A DNA stretch of 53,642 nucleotides from an uncultured Subdoligranulum sp. (GCA_945830575.1 CALZZE010000018.1:1-53642); one strand, 5' to 3'. Positions 33,839 through 42,623 are shown, counted from the stretch's first letter. The notes: generated from the letters alone by a model not told the origin. A program made the numbers and translations.

Positions 33839-34987
33839 TCAGTGGAAGAATGCCATGAAGAATCCGGCTGCCACCGCGCTGCCGATGACGCCTGCCACGT
33901 TGGGACCCATGGCGTGCATCAGCAGGAAGTTGGTGCGGTCGGCTTTCGCGCCCTCATTCTGGGCCACGCGGGCGGCCATGGGGACCGCCGAAACGCCCAC
34001 CGAGCCGATGAGGGGATTGATCTTGCCGCCGGTGACAAAGCAAAGCAGCTTGCCCAGCAGCAGGCCGCCTACGGTGGAGACGCAGAAGGCGGCAAGACCC
34101 ATGGCGATGATGGCCAGTGTCTGGGGACGCAGGAAGATGTCGCCCTTGGCGGTGGCGCCCACCGACAGGCCCAGGAAAATGGTGCAGATGTTGCACAGGT
34201 TGTTCTGCGCGGTCTCGGAGAGGCGGTCCACCACGCCGCATTCCCGCATCAGGTTGCCCAGCATCAGCATACCGAGCAGCGGGGCCACGCTGGGCAGCAG
34301 CAGGCTGCAAAGGGTGGCAACAAACACCGGGAACACGATTTTTTCCACCTTGCTCACCTTGCGCAGCTGCTTCATCTTGATCTTGCGCTCTTTTTCAGTG
34401 GTGAGCAGCCGCATGATGGGCGGCTGGATCATGGGGATGAGCGCCATGTAGCTGTACGCCGCCACCGCGATGGGAGCCACCAGCTCCAGCGCCAGATTGT
34501 TGGCCACAAAGATGGCGGTGGGGCCGTCCGCGCCGCCGATGATGCCGATGGCCGCCGCCTGCTGGGGCGTGAACAGCCCGGTGGCGTTGGCGAAGGTGAA
34601 TGCGTAGTAGATGCCCAGCTGTGCGGCCGCGCCCAGCAGCAGGCTGACCGGGTTGGCGATGAGGGGGCCGAAGTCCGTCATGCCCCCCACGGCCAGAAAC
34701 ATCATGCAGGGGAAGAAGCTGGATTTGACGCCCATGTACATGACGCCCAAGATACCGGCGTTGTACCAGTGGTCGATTTCGTAGAAGTAGGAGAAGGTGC
34801 CCGCCGAGGGCAGGTTGGAAAGAAACATGCCGAAGGCAATGGGCAGAAGCAGAAGGGGTTCAAACTTTTTGGCAATGGCCAGATACAGCAGCACAAACGA
34901 GAGAAACAACATGACGGCGTTTTGCCAGCTCAGTGCGGCAAAGCCGGATTGCTGCATCAGCCTTTCCAGAATGGAAAAGAAATTCAA
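33839..34987 (-). CDS. gcdB: Sodium-translocating glutaconyl-CoA decarboxylase, beta subunit
   Basis: The membrane subunit that decarboxylates carboxybiotin and pumps sodium out. 382 residues, about nine to eleven membrane segments. Conserved signatures of the OadB/GcdB/MmdB family are present: [20 protein letters not shown], the [17 protein letters not shown] region with the sodium-site aspartate, and [15 protein letters not shown] near the C-terminus. It looks complete. Located between gcdC and the gct chimera, all on the minus strand with short gaps. Confidence 0.92.
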   Translation of the reverse strand: MNFFSILERLMQQSGFAALSWQNAVMLFLSFVLLYLAIAKKFEPLLLLPIAFGMFLSNLPSAGTFSYFYEIDHWYNAGILGVMYMGVKSSFFPCMMFLAVGGMTDFGPLIANPVSLLLGAAAQLGIYYAFTFANATGLFTPQQAAAIGIIGGADGPTAIFVANNLALELVAPIAVAAYSYMALIPMIQPPIMRLLTTEKERKIKMKQLRKVSKVEKIVFPVFVATLCSLLLPSVAPLLGMLMLGNLMRECGVVDRLSETAQNNLCNICTIFLGLSVGATAKGDIFLRPQTLAIIAMGLAAFCVSTVGGLLLGKLLCFVTGGKINPLIGSVGVSAVPMAARVAQNEGAKADRTNFLLMHAMGPNVAGVIGSAVAAGFFMAFFH

Positions 34988-35003
34988 CGCCGTTCCCTCC
35001 TTG

Positions 35004-35435
35004 TCAGCTGATGGTCACCATGACCTGATCGGTGTCCACCGTATCCCCCTGCTTGACCAGCACCTGACTCAGCGTGCCGTCCACCGGGGCCACGATCTCG
35101 TTTTCCATCTTCATGGCCTCCACTACAAAGACGGTCTGTCCGGCCTTGACGGCCGTGCCCTGCGCCGCCTTGACGGCCAGCACCGTGCCGGGCATGGGGC
35201 AGACGATCTGTGCGCCGCCTGCCGGAGCGGGAGCAGCGGGTTTCGGGGCGGGAGCGGGAGCCGGGGCGGGCTTGGGGGCCGGGGCGGGCTTGGGGGCCGG
35301 GGCGGGCGCCGCGGGCGCGGCCACCGGGGCGGCGGCACCGGAGGCGATCTCCTCCCGTGTCAGCTGATGGAAGGGAGAGACCCGTTCCACCTCCACCTCA
35401 AAGCGGTTTCCGTTCATGGTAACAATGTATTTCAT
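35004..35435 (-). CDS. gcdC: Glutaconyl-CoA decarboxylase biotin carrier subunit
   Basis: 143 residues: a short N-terminal part, an Ala/Pro-rich flexible linker (residues about 34-72) built from repeated APAPKP units, and a C-terminal biotinyl domain with the biotin lysine in [13 protein letters not shown] near residue 107. Biotin carries CO2 from the carboxyltransferase GcdA to the sodium pump GcdB. The linker is encoded by a low-complexity GC-rich stretch that could vary in length. Intact. Confidence 0.93.
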   Translation of the reverse strand: MKYIVTMNGNRFEVEVERVSPFHQLTREEIASGAAAPVAAPAAPAPAPKPAPAPKPAPAPAPAPKPAAPAPAGGAQIVCPMPGTVLAVKAAQGTAVKAGQTVFVVEAMKMENEIVAPVDGTLSQVLVKQGDTVDTDQVMVTIS

Positions 35436-35453
35436 AATGTGATTCCTCCGTTG

Positions 35454-35732
35454 TCATAGCTTGCGGATGCTCTTGATCTGGATGTCCGCCGGGTCGGCGC
35501 GCAATTCCTCGCAGATGACCGAGAGGATGACCGCGCATTGTTCCTCCTCGCTGGGGCCCGCGGGCGGGGCGGGCGGCGGTGCCGCTTTTGCAGGCTGCTG
35601 TTTCAGCGTCATCAGCCTGGACAGCGCCACGATGGACAGCGCCAGCAAAATCAGAACGCCCATCACCACCGTCATTCCCATCCCGGAAACCACCAGCGAT
35701 TCCATCAGGGTCATGCTTTCGCCGGTCCACAT
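35454..35732 (-). CDS. gcdD: Glutaconyl-CoA decarboxylase delta (OadG-like) subunit
   Basis: 92 residues: one membrane helix near residues 12-36 (LVVSGMGMTVVMGVLILLAL), a Pro/Ala linker and a short C-terminal cytoplasmic part (LSVICEELRADPADIQIKSI) typical of the small OadG/GcdD subunits that hold the complex together. GGGAGGTG precedes the first ATG. First gene of the operon, divergent from the AraC regulator across a 329-bp regulatory gap. Confidence 0.85.
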   Translation of the reverse strand: MWTGESMTLMESLVVSGMGMTVVMGVLILLALSIVALSRLMTLKQQPAKAAPPPAPPAGPSEEEQCAVILSVICEELRADPADIQIKSIRKL

Positions 35733-35773
35733 AAGATGTTCACCTCCCGTTTCTCTGTGTTTTTCTGGCTCTC

Positions 35774-35779
35774 ATTGTA
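35774..35779 (-). promoter_or_regulatory. Possible extended -10 of the glutamate fermentation operon
   Basis: On the minus strand TGC-TACAAT forms an extended -10 about 40 bp before gcdD. No good -35 stands 17 nt upstream (AGAATT), which would suit an activator-dependent promoter. Confidence 0.4.
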
Positions 35780-35872
35780 GCACGCAATTTTCAATAATTC
35801 TCCGCTTATTTTCCCAATACTGTTTCGTATCTTGCTCTCGTAAAAAGAAATAAAACTTTTGTCGTTTTTTGT

Positions 35873-35905
35873 TGTGCAGATTTCACAAATGGTTCTGTGC
35901 AGATT
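35873..35905. promoter_or_regulatory. Direct repeat, candidate AraC-family operator
   Basis: TGTGCAGATT occurs twice in the same direction, at 35873-35882 and 35896-35905, 23 bp apart (about two helical turns). It lies between the divergent gcd operon and the AraC gene, the normal place for tandem half-sites of such a regulator. The surrounding 329-bp gap is AT-rich and otherwise holds only the promoters listed here. Confidence 0.55.
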
Positions 35906-35947
35906 GACGAAACCAAAAAGAACAGACGAATAATCGTTATTTTTTTG

Positions 35948-35977
35948 TTGACAAATCCCGAGGGACATCCTTATAAT
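35948..35977 (+). promoter_or_regulatory. Sigma-A promoter of the AraC regulator gene
   Basis: TTGACA (35948-35953), an 18-nt spacer and a perfect TATAAT (35972-35977), leaving an untranslated leader of about 75 nt. Confidence 0.75.
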
Positions 35978-36061
35978 AGAAAAAACAGATGGTTTGTCCA
36001 TTTCACCAGATTGCTAAAAAATTTGCGTATTTTGCTATTTTCAGAAAGAAGGCGGTTTCCC

Positions 36062-36904
36062 ATGTACGCACAGCAGTACCATATCAGTCACAAGCAGGAT
36101 GATTCCTGGCAGATGCATCAGCTGCATTTTCACGACGGCATCGAGCTGATGCTGATTTTGAGCGAGGGCGGCGAGCTGTTTTTTGATAAGGAGGTCTATC
36201 CCCTGCACGCCGGGACGCTGCTGGTGCTGGACTGCAACAAGCTTCACCGCACCGCCGGTGCGCCGGACATCGTGTTTGACCGGTATGTGCTGCGCATCCT
36301 GCCCATGCTGCTGCAGTCGCTGTCCAGCCCCTGCACGGATTTCCTCGCGGCGCTGCATGCCAGCCCGCCGGTCATCCAGCTGGACAAGGAGGCCGCCCGC
36401 CAGCTGACTCCGCTGCTGGAGCAGCTGAACGCCCCCGTTGACCGGGAGCGGTTCGGCTGGGATGTACGCCAGCAGATTCTTTTGCAGCAGATCCTGCTGC
36501 TGGTGTGCGGTCTGGTGCAGACCGCCCCCACGCCGGTTGGCATCCACACGCCGGATCACGACAAGGTGCAGCCGCTGTTGGATTACATTCAGGCCAACTA
36601 CACCCACCCCATGACGCTGGACGACCTTTCCCGGCATTTCCTCATCGGCAAGCATTATCTGTGCCACCTGTTCAAAAACGGCACCGGGTTCAGCGTGATG
36701 GAATACGTCATCCAGCTGCGGGTGCTGGAGGCACAGCGACTGCTGCGTCAGGGAGCCTCGGTGCAGGACGCGGGCGAGCAGTCCGGGTTCCAGTCCTACG
36801 CGCATTTCATCCGCACCTTCAGTTCGGTGGCGGGCATCTCCCCCAAGCAGTACGCCAAGCAGTTCAAAAGCGGCGAGCGGTCGGTGATCGTGCCGCAGAA
36901 ATAA
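36062..36904 (+). CDS. AraC-family transcriptional regulator (glutamate fermentation locus)
   Basis: 280 residues. The N-terminal half is a cupin-type sensing domain (HFHDGIELMLILSEGGELFF, with HAGTLLVLDCNKLHR). The C-terminal part has two helix-turn-helix units: MTLDDLSRHFLIGKHYLCHLF and ASVQDAGEQSGFQSYAHFIR, with the family tail GISPKQYAKQF. Divergent from gcdDCB and so probably its regulator, perhaps sensing a pathway metabolite. The start with AGAAGG nearby is chosen over longer frames that run into the promoter. Confidence 0.85.
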   Translation: MYAQQYHISHKQDDSWQMHQLHFHDGIELMLILSEGGELFFDKEVYPLHAGTLLVLDCNKLHRTAGAPDIVFDRYVLRILPMLLQSLSSPCTDFLAALHASPPVIQLDKEAARQLTPLLEQLNAPVDRERFGWDVRQQILLQQILLLVCGLVQTAPTPVGIHTPDHDKVQPLLDYIQANYTHPMTLDDLSRHFLIGKHYLCHLFKNGTGFSVMEYVIQLRVLEAQRLLRQGASVQDAGEQSGFQSYAHFIRTFSSVAGISPKQYAKQFKSGERSVIVPQK

Positions 36905-36918
36905 CGGAGAGCGTTTCT

Positions 36919-37719
36919 ATGAAAATTTTTGTACTCAGCTTCAGCCCCACCGGGACCACCCGCCGGGTGGCGCAGGCGGTGGGAGAGGAGCTTGCGGCGG
37001 CGCTGGGCGCGCCCGCGCCGGAAAGCATCCCCTTCACCCGCCCTGCCGAGCGGGTGGAACACCGCTTTGCCCCGCAGGACATCGTGGTGGCGGCGTTCCC
37101 GGTCTATGCGGGCCGCCTGCCCAACAAGCTGCTGCTGGAATGTAAGGCCAAGCTGTTCGGCAGCGGCACGCCGGTCGTGCCGGTCTGCACCTTTGGCAAC
37201 CGCAGCTGTGACGAGGCGCTGCGGGAGCAGGTTCTGCTGTTGGAGGAAAACGGATTCCGTCCGGTGGGGGCCGCGGCCTTCGCGGTGCAGCACGCCTTTT
37301 CGGACAGGGTCGGCACGGGGCGTCCCGACGGGGAAGATTGGGCACAGCTGCGGGAATTTGCCAGAGCCGCCGCCCAAAAGCTGGCGGAGGGTGCCCCGCC
37401 GCTGGCAGTGGAACACAGCCCCATCGGCCCCTACTACACGCCGCTGAAAGCGGACGGCACCCCGGCAAAGTTTCTCAAAGCCAAACCCGTTGTGAACCGT
37501 CAGCTGTGCGATGGCTGCGGCCGCTGCGCCCCGCTGTGCCCCATGGGCAGCATTGACGAAAGGACTTTGGAGACCACCGGCGTGTGCATCAAATGTCAGG
37601 CCTGCATCCGGGGCTGTCCCCGTGGTGCAAGGACGCTGACCGACCCGGATTTTGTGTCCCATGTTGCGATGCTGGAACAGCATTACACCCGGCGCGCACC
37701 CAATGTCCTCTGGCTGTGA
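36919..37719 (+). CDS. EFR1-type flavodoxin-fold protein with 2[4Fe-4S] ferredoxin domain
   Basis: 266 residues. A flavodoxin-like domain (SFSPTGTTRRVAQAVGEEL with the FMN-phosphate loop SPTGTT, and FPVYAGRLPNK) is followed by a ferredoxin domain with CDGCGRCAPLCPMGSI and CIKCQACIRGCPRGA. Such proteins carry low-potential electrons. It lies 14 bp after the AraC stop and is co-transcribed. A link to the dehydratase activator HgdC, which needs a reduced ferredoxin or flavodoxin, is a reasonable inference from position but not shown. Confidence 0.85.
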   Translation: MKIFVLSFSPTGTTRRVAQAVGEELAAALGAPAPESIPFTRPAERVEHRFAPQDIVVAAFPVYAGRLPNKLLLECKAKLFGSGTPVVPVCTFGNRSCDEALREQVLLLEENGFRPVGAAAFAVQHAFSDRVGTGRPDGEDWAQLREFARAAAQKLAEGAPPLAVEHSPIGPYYTPLKADGTPAKFLKAKPVVNRQLCDGCGRCAPLCPMGSIDERTLETTGVCIKCQACIRGCPRGARTLTDPDFVSHVAMLEQHYTRRAPNVLWL

Positions 37720-37728
37720 AGTGCAAAA

Positions 37729-37763
37729 ACCGGCGGTCTGCATTTGCAGGCTGCCGGTCTTTG
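37729..37763 (+). terminator. Terminator-like hairpin after the EFR1 gene
   Basis: ACCGGC...CTGCA / TGCAG...GCCGGT with one internal mismatch, followed by the weak CTTTGC. Confidence 0.4.
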
Positions 37764-37813
37764 CATGGAACCGCCGTATCATGGACACACTGAGGGTACC
37801 TGTTCAATTCTTC

Positions 37814-37863
37814 TTGACAAATACCCCATAGGGGTATATAATGCAGATACCCCCACGGGGTAT
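37814..37863 (+). promoter_or_regulatory. csoR-copA promoter with two CsoR operators
   Basis: TTGACA (37814-37819), a 17-nt spacer and TATAAT (37837-37842) form a perfect promoter. The spacer is itself the palindrome ATACCCCATAGGGGTAT (37821-37837). A second one, ATACCCCCACGGGGTAT, follows at 37847-37863. Both match the known G/C-tract CsoR box. Bound repressor would block polymerase until copper releases it. Confidence 0.85.
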
Positions 37864-37884
37864 TATCCAACAGGAGGAAACCAT

Positions 37885-38193
37885 ATGGAAGAACAGGAAC
37901 GGTGCGGCTGCTGTGGAAAATCCACAGACCGCTCTGAGGAAGAACGGACGAAACTCATCCACCGCCTGAACCGCATCGAAGGGCAGATTCGGGGTATCCG
38001 GGGCATGGTGGAAAACGACGCTTACTGCACGGACATTCTGGTGCAGTCCGCCGCGGTCAATGCCGCGGTCAACGCCTTCAACCGGGAGCTTCTGGCAAGC
38101 CACATCCATGGCTGCGTTGCCAGAGACATCCGGGCGGGCAATGACGAGGTCATCGATGAACTGGTGATGACCCTGCAAAAACTGATGAAATAA
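37885..38193 (+). CDS. csoR: Copper-sensing repressor CsoR
   Basis: 102 residues of the all-helical CsoR/RcnR family. Visible are LIHRLNRIEGQIRGIRGMVE and the Cu(I) ligands Cys-His-Cys in DAYCTDIL (about C48) and SHIHGCV (about H73, C77), the pattern of copper-type members. The N-terminus has an additional CGCCGK cluster. CAGGAGG precedes the ATG. It binds the two palindromes just upstream and so controls itself and copA, which starts 10 bp after its stop. Confidence 0.93.
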   Translation: MEEQERCGCCGKSTDRSEEERTKLIHRLNRIEGQIRGIRGMVENDAYCTDILVQSAAVNAAVNAFNRELLASHIHGCVARDIRAGNDEVIDELVMTLQKLMK

Positions 38194-38203
38194 AGGGATT
38201 GTT

Positions 38204-40714
38204 ATGGAACAATTTACAGTCACGGGCATGAGCTGCGCCGCCTGCTCGGCCCGCGTGGAAAAGGCGGTATCCGGCGTGGAGGGCGTCACCTCCTGCTCGG
38301 TGAATCTTCTGACAAATTCCATGGGCGTGGAGGGCACCGCCAGCGCCGAGGCCGTCATTGCGGCGGTGCGCAGCGCCGGATATGACGCCTCTCTGAAAAA
38401 AAGCCCCAGCCGGCAGAACGAGCCTGCCGCCGGGGAGGACGCGCTGAAAGACCGGGAGACGCCGCTGCTCCAAAAGCGGCTGTTTGCCTCCCTCGGGTTC
38501 TGGCTGGTGCTGATGTATGTCTCGATGGGACACATGATGTGGGGCTGGCCGCTGCCCGCCTTTTTCAACGGCAACCATGTGGCCATGGGGCTTTTGCAGC
38601 AGCTGCTGACCGTCATCGTCATGGTCATCAACCAGAAATTTTTCATCAGCGGATTCAAAAGCCTGTGGCACCGTGCGCCCAACATGGACACGCTGGTCGC
38701 GCTGGGCGCGGCGGCGGCCTTCGGGTACAGCACCTTTGCCCTGTTTGCCATGACGGACGCGCAGGTGCGGGGCGACATGGACGCCGTTATGGCTTATATG
38801 CATGAATTTTACTTTGAGTCCGCCGCCACCATCCTGACGCTCATCACCCTGGGCAAAATGCTGGAGGCCCGCTCCAAGGGCAAGACCACCGACGCGCTGA
38901 AAGGGCTGATGAAACTGGCGCCCAAAACCGCCACGCTGCTGCGGGACGGCGCGGAGGTATCCGTTCCTCTGGAGCAGGTGGCCAAAGGCGATGTGTTTGT
39001 GGTACGCCCCGGCGAGAACATCCCCGTGGACGGAACGGTTCTGGAGGGCGCCAGCGCGGTGGATGAATCCAGCCTCACCGGCGAGAGCATCCCGGTGGAC
39101 AAGGCCGCCGGCAGCGCCGTTTCCGCCGGGACGCTGAACCAGTCCGGGTTCCTGCGCTGCGAGGCCACCCGCGTGGGCGAGGACACCACGCTTTCCCAAA
39201 TCATCCAGATGGTCAGTGACGCCGCCGCCACCAAAGCCCCCATCGCCAAAGTGGCGGACAGGGTCTCCGGCGTGTTCGTGCCCGCCGTCATGGGCATTGC
39301 GGCCGTCACAGTCCTTGGCTGGCTGCTGGCGGGGCAGACTGTCGGCTTTGCGCTGGCGCGGGGCATTTCGGTGCTGGTGATCAGCTGCCCCTGTGCGCTG
39401 GGCCTTGCTACCCCTGTGGCCATCATGGTGGGCAACGGCATGGGCGCGAAAAACGGCATCCTGTTCAAAACGGCGGTATCGCTGGAGGAGACCGGCAAGG
39501 CCCGCATCGTGGCGCTGGACAAGACCGGCACCATCACCCGGGGCGCGCCGCAGGTCACCGACATGCTGCCCGCTGCCGGCGTCAGCGAACAGGAGCTGCT
39601 GTCCGTCGCCTTTGCACTGGAACAGAAAAGCGAGCATCCGCTGGCCCGGGCCGTTCAGCAGCGGGCCGGGGAGGACGGCCTGACCGCCGCCGGGGTGCAG
39701 CAGTTTGAGGCCTTGCCCGGCAACGGGCTGCGCGGCGTGCTGGACGGCACAGAGCTGGTGGGCGGCAGCTGCCGGTTCCTTGCGGAGCAGCTGACGGTGC
39801 CCGCCGAAACGCAGGCGCTGTGCGACGATCTTTCGGAGGAGGGCAAAACGCCGCTGCTCTTTGCGAAGGGCGGTGCGCTCTGCGGTATCATCGCCGTGGC
39901 GGACACCCTCAAGGAGGACAGCCCCCGCGCCATTCAGGAGATGCGGAACATGGGCCTGCATGTGGTGATGCTGACCGGCGACAACGAGCGCGCCGCCAGA
40001 GCCATCGGCGCAAAAGCCGGTGTGGATGAGGTCATTGCGGGGGTTCTTCCCGATGGCAAGGAGAGCGTCATCCGCGTCCTGCAGCGCAAGGGCAAGGTCA
40101 TCATGGTGGGCGACGGCATCAACGACGCCCCTGCCCTGACCAGCGCCGACATCGGCATTGCCATCGGCGCCGGCTCCGATGTTGCCATTGACGCGGCGGA
40201 TGTGGTGCTGATGAAAAGCCGCCTGTCGGATGTGCCCGCGGCCATCCGTCTGAGCCGCGCAACACTGCGCAACATCCACGAAAATCTGTTCTGGGCGTTT
40301 TTCTACAACACCATCGGCATCCCGCTGGCGGCAGGCGTATTCATCGGCGTTCTGGGCTGGCAGCTCAACCCGATGTTCGCTGCAGCCGCCATGAGCCTGT
40401 CCAGCTTCAGCGTTGTCACCAACGCGCTGCGGCTGAATTTCTTCCCCATGTACGACCCCAGCCGGGACCACAAATCCCGCCAACCCAAAAAGGAGGCATC
40501 CCCCATGAAAAAGACGCTGAACATTCAAGGCATGATGTGCGGTCATTGCGAAAAGCGCGTTCAGAAAGCGCTGGAGGCGCTGGACGGCGTGGCCAGCGCA
40601 GAGGTGAGCCATCAGGCCGGAACCGCCATTGTGACGCTGGAAAAGGAAGTTCCCGATGCGGTTTTGAAAAACGCCGTCACCGCGCAGGATTATGAGGTGA
40701 CAGGTATCCAATAA
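38204..40714 (+). CDS. copA: Copper-exporting P1B-type ATPase with a C-terminal CopZ-like domain
   Basis: 836 residues. One N-terminal metal-binding domain (GMSCAACSARVEKAV), eight expected membrane segments, the actuator DESSLTGESIPVD, the CPC ion-path motif in VISCPCALGLATPV, the phosphorylated aspartate in ALDKTGTITRG, and GDGINDAPAL. After the last membrane segments and a basic linker comes a second HMA domain with MMCGHCEKRV, unusual at the C-terminus. The linker region encodes a strong ribosome binding site and an internal ATG, so copA and copZ appear to have lost the stop between them. A terminator follows. Confidence 0.95.
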   Translation: MEQFTVTGMSCAACSARVEKAVSGVEGVTSCSVNLLTNSMGVEGTASAEAVIAAVRSAGYDASLKKSPSRQNEPAAGEDALKDRETPLLQKRLFASLGFWLVLMYVSMGHMMWGWPLPAFFNGNHVAMGLLQQLLTVIVMVINQKFFISGFKSLWHRAPNMDTLVALGAAAAFGYSTFALFAMTDAQVRGDMDAVMAYMHEFYFESAATILTLITLGKMLEARSKGKTTDALKGLMKLAPKTATLLRDGAEVSVPLEQVAKGDVFVVRPGENIPVDGTVLEGASAVDESSLTGESIPVDKAAGSAVSAGTLNQSGFLRCEATRVGEDTTLSQIIQMVSDAAATKAPIAKVADRVSGVFVPAVMGIAAVTVLGWLLAGQTVGFALARGISVLVISCPCALGLATPVAIMVGNGMGAKNGILFKTAVSLEETGKARIVALDKTGTITRGAPQVTDMLPAAGVSEQELLSVAFALEQKSEHPLARAVQQRAGEDGLTAAGVQQFEALPGNGLRGVLDGTELVGGSCRFLAEQLTVPAETQALCDDLSEEGKTPLLFAKGGALCGIIAVADTLKEDSPRAIQEMRNMGLHVVMLTGDNERAARAIGAKAGVDEVIAGVLPDGKESVIRVLQRKGKVIMVGDGINDAPALTSADIGIAIGAGSDVAIDAADVVLMKSRLSDVPAAIRLSRATLRNIHENLFWAFFYNTIGIPLAAGVFIGVLGWQLNPMFAAAAMSLSSFSVVTNALRLNFFPMYDPSRDHKSRQPKKEASPMKKTLNIQGMMCGHCEKRVQKALEALDGVASAEVSHQAGTAIVTLEKEVPDAVLKNAVTAQDYEVTGIQ
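40505..40714 (+). CDS. copZ: CopZ-like copper chaperone, possible separate product from an internal start
   Basis: 69 residues in the same frame as the end of CopA. AAAGGAGG lies 8-9 nt before this ATG, as in a free-standing gene. The product is a complete HMA/CopZ domain with Cu(I) ligands in GMMCGHCEKRV and the usual beta-alpha-beta-beta-alpha-beta pattern (VASAEVSHQAG, AIVTLEKEV). It could be made both as a CopA tail and as a soluble chaperone. A missing stop codon upstream through mutation or sequencing error is the simple alternative. Confidence 0.6.
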   Translation: MKKTLNIQGMMCGHCEKRVQKALEALDGVASAEVSHQAGTAIVTLEKEVPDAVLKNAVTAQDYEVTGIQ

Positions 40715-40725
40715 GATGCTCAACA

Positions 40726-40762
40726 AAAACGAGGGTCCCCTGCCGGGAACCCTCGTTTTGTT
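40726..40762. terminator. Bidirectional terminator between copA and manA
   Basis: AAAACGAGGGT / ACCCTCGTTTT stem with a GC-rich loop; the A/T-rich stem ends supply a T-run in both directions for the converging genes. Confidence 0.85.
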
Positions 40763-40764
40763 CG

Positions 40765-41670
40765 TCAGACCGTGGTAATGAGCGCCTCATAGCTGCCGCA
40801 CAGCGCGTAAGCACCGCTGTTGGCGGGCAGGAAAAAGCTGTTGCCTTTTTCAAAGGAAATCGTTTGTCCGCCGCAGGTGAGCTTACCTGCGCCGTCACTG
40901 ATGAGAACCGACACAAAGGAGCTTTCGTCAGCAATCCCTTCAAACGCGCCGGTGACCGCGTCCACAGTGAAATAGTCGCACTGAGCCAGATGACCGCCGA
41001 AATCCAGCTCTTTGGGCGGGCACAGTTCGGTGACAGCCAGCGCCTGCTGGATGTGCAGGGCGCGGGGCTTGCCGTCCGCTCCCACCCGGCCATAGTCGTA
41101 CACCCGGTAGGTGACGTTGGAATTCTGCTGCACCTCCGCAATGACGATGCCCTTGCAGATGGCGTGCAGGGTTCCCGCCGGGATGAAGAACACATCGCCT
41201 TTTTTCACCGGCACCGCGTTGAGCACTTCGGTCAGCGTGTTTTCCCGGATGCGACGGGCAAATTCCTCTTTGGTGATTTCATGGGCAAAGCCGTAGTACA
41301 GGAAAGCGCCCGGCTCGGCGTCCAGCACATACCACACCTCAGTCTTGCCGTACTGGCCCTCGTGCTCCAGCGCGTAGGCATCGGAAGGATGCACCTGAAT
41401 GGACAAATCGTTTTTCGCGTCAATGAACTTGGTGAGAATGGGAAACTGCTCAAATTTCCGGCAGTGGGTGCCAGCGGCCTCGGGGTGGGCGGCAAGGTAC
41501 TCCGCCAGCATGGAGCCGTCCTCCAGATAAGAAGGCCCGTCCGGGTGTGCAGACAGCACCCACGCCTCGGCCAGCGGGTGCAGTTCGCTCCGTACACCGA
41601 ACTCGGCTTTCAGACGCTCGCCGCCCCACAGGTAGTCCTTGCAGGAGGGGGTCAATTTCAATACAGGCAT
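40765..41670 (-). CDS. manA: Mannose-6-phosphate isomerase, class I
   Basis: Interconverts mannose-6-phosphate and fructose-6-phosphate; zinc cupin enzyme. 301 residues. Visible are KDYLWGGERLKAEFG at the start, IQVHPSDAYAL near residue 92 and KTEVWYVLDAEPGAFLYYG (zinc histidine and glutamate). The zinc/catalytic FFIPAGTLHAICKGIVIAEV follows near 165, with the arginine-containing TYRVYDYGR near 190. Last gene of the minus-strand sugar operon, 10 bp after the first ROK kinase. It would feed a mannose-type sugar into glycolysis. Confidence 0.93.
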   Translation of the reverse strand: MPVLKLTPSCKDYLWGGERLKAEFGVRSELHPLAEAWVLSAHPDGPSYLEDGSMLAEYLAAHPEAAGTHCRKFEQFPILTKFIDAKNDLSIQVHPSDAYALEHEGQYGKTEVWYVLDAEPGAFLYYGFAHEITKEEFARRIRENTLTEVLNAVPVKKGDVFFIPAGTLHAICKGIVIAEVQQNSNVTYRVYDYGRVGADGKPRALHIQQALAVTELCPPKELDFGGHLAQCDYFTVDAVTGAFEGIADESSFVSVLISDGAGKLTCGGQTISFEKGNSFFLPANSGAYALCGSYEALITTV

Positions 41671-41680
41671 AGCGGTCTCC

Positions 41681-42607
41681 TTATTTCAGCAGCATGGCCG
41701 CGCCGATGACTCCGGCGCGGTAGCCCAGCGTGCAGGTGGTGATGAGGGTCTTTTTGGGCTGGAACCGGCTGCCGAACACCAACGGCTGCACCGCACGGCG
41801 CAGCGGAGCCAGCAGCGTTTCGCCCTGATTGGCCACGCCGCCGGACAGGCCCACCACCTGCGGCGAGAAAATGTTGATGAGGTTGGCAACGCCCACCGCC
41901 AGATTGTGCACGTACTGCATCACCACCTGCTGACCGGCCTCGTCCCCCTGCGCCGCCGCGTCAAAGGCGGTGCGGCCGGTCACGCCGTTGGCGGCCAGAC
42001 GGTGCATCACGCTGTCCGGGTGGGCCTCCATGGTCTCCCGGGTGATGCGGATGAGCGCGGTGGCGCTGGCAAGGCTTTCAAAGCAGCCGCGGCGGCCGCA
42101 GGTGCACATGGGCGCATGGGGGCCGTCCCCGATGACCATGTGCCCCGGCTCGGCGGCGGTGCCGGTGTAGCCGGTGAGCAGTTTGCCATCCAGCACAACG
42201 CCTCCGCCAACGCCGGTGCCAAGCGTCAGAATGACGGCGCTCTGCGCCCCCTTGGCACAGCCTGCCACGCTCTCCCCCAGCGCGGCGGCGTTTGCGTCGT
42301 TGGCAAGAACCACCGGCAGCCCTGTTCTGGCTTGCAGGTAGTCCGCCATGGCGAAGTTTTCCCACGCCAGATTGTTGGAATACCGGACCAATCCGCCGTC
42401 CACCATACCGGGACAGCCCACGCCGATGCCCGCCACCGTCTGGCCCTGTGCCAGCTCGCTGCACAAAGCGGCGATGTCGTCACAGACGCTCTCGGCGCTG
42501 CGGGGCAGGTTGGTGGGTGCGGCGTTCTCCCGCAGGATGGCGCCGTTTTCATCCACAAGGGCGGCCTTGATGTTGGTGCCGCCCAGATCCACACCTAAAT
42601 ACAGCAT
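41681..42607 (-). CDS. ROK-family sugar kinase (glucokinase-like), copy 1
   Basis: 308 residues. ATP-binding LGVDLGGTNIKAALVDENG at the N-terminus, catalytic-region LANDANAAALGE near residue 105, LTLGTGVGGGVVLDGKLL, the ROK signature with zinc ligands CTCGRRGCFE near 170 (after EPGH), and a C-terminal GLSGGVANQGE. Probable hexokinase/glucokinase activity; the sugar cannot be fixed from sequence. GGAAGG precedes the ATG; longer open frames upstream are not coding. In the operon with manA and the unknown 557-residue gene. Confidence 0.9.
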   Translation of the reverse strand: MLYLGVDLGGTNIKAALVDENGAILRENAAPTNLPRSAESVCDDIAALCSELAQGQTVAGIGVGCPGMVDGGLVRYSNNLAWENFAMADYLQARTGLPVVLANDANAAALGESVAGCAKGAQSAVILTLGTGVGGGVVLDGKLLTGYTGTAAEPGHMVIGDGPHAPMCTCGRRGCFESLASATALIRITRETMEAHPDSVMHRLAANGVTGRTAFDAAAQGDEAGQQVVMQYVHNLAVGVANLINIFSPQVVGLSGGVANQGETLLAPLRRAVQPLVFGSRFQPKKTLITTCTLGYRAGVIGAAMLLK

Positions 42608-42623
42608 AGCGGTCCTTCCTTTC

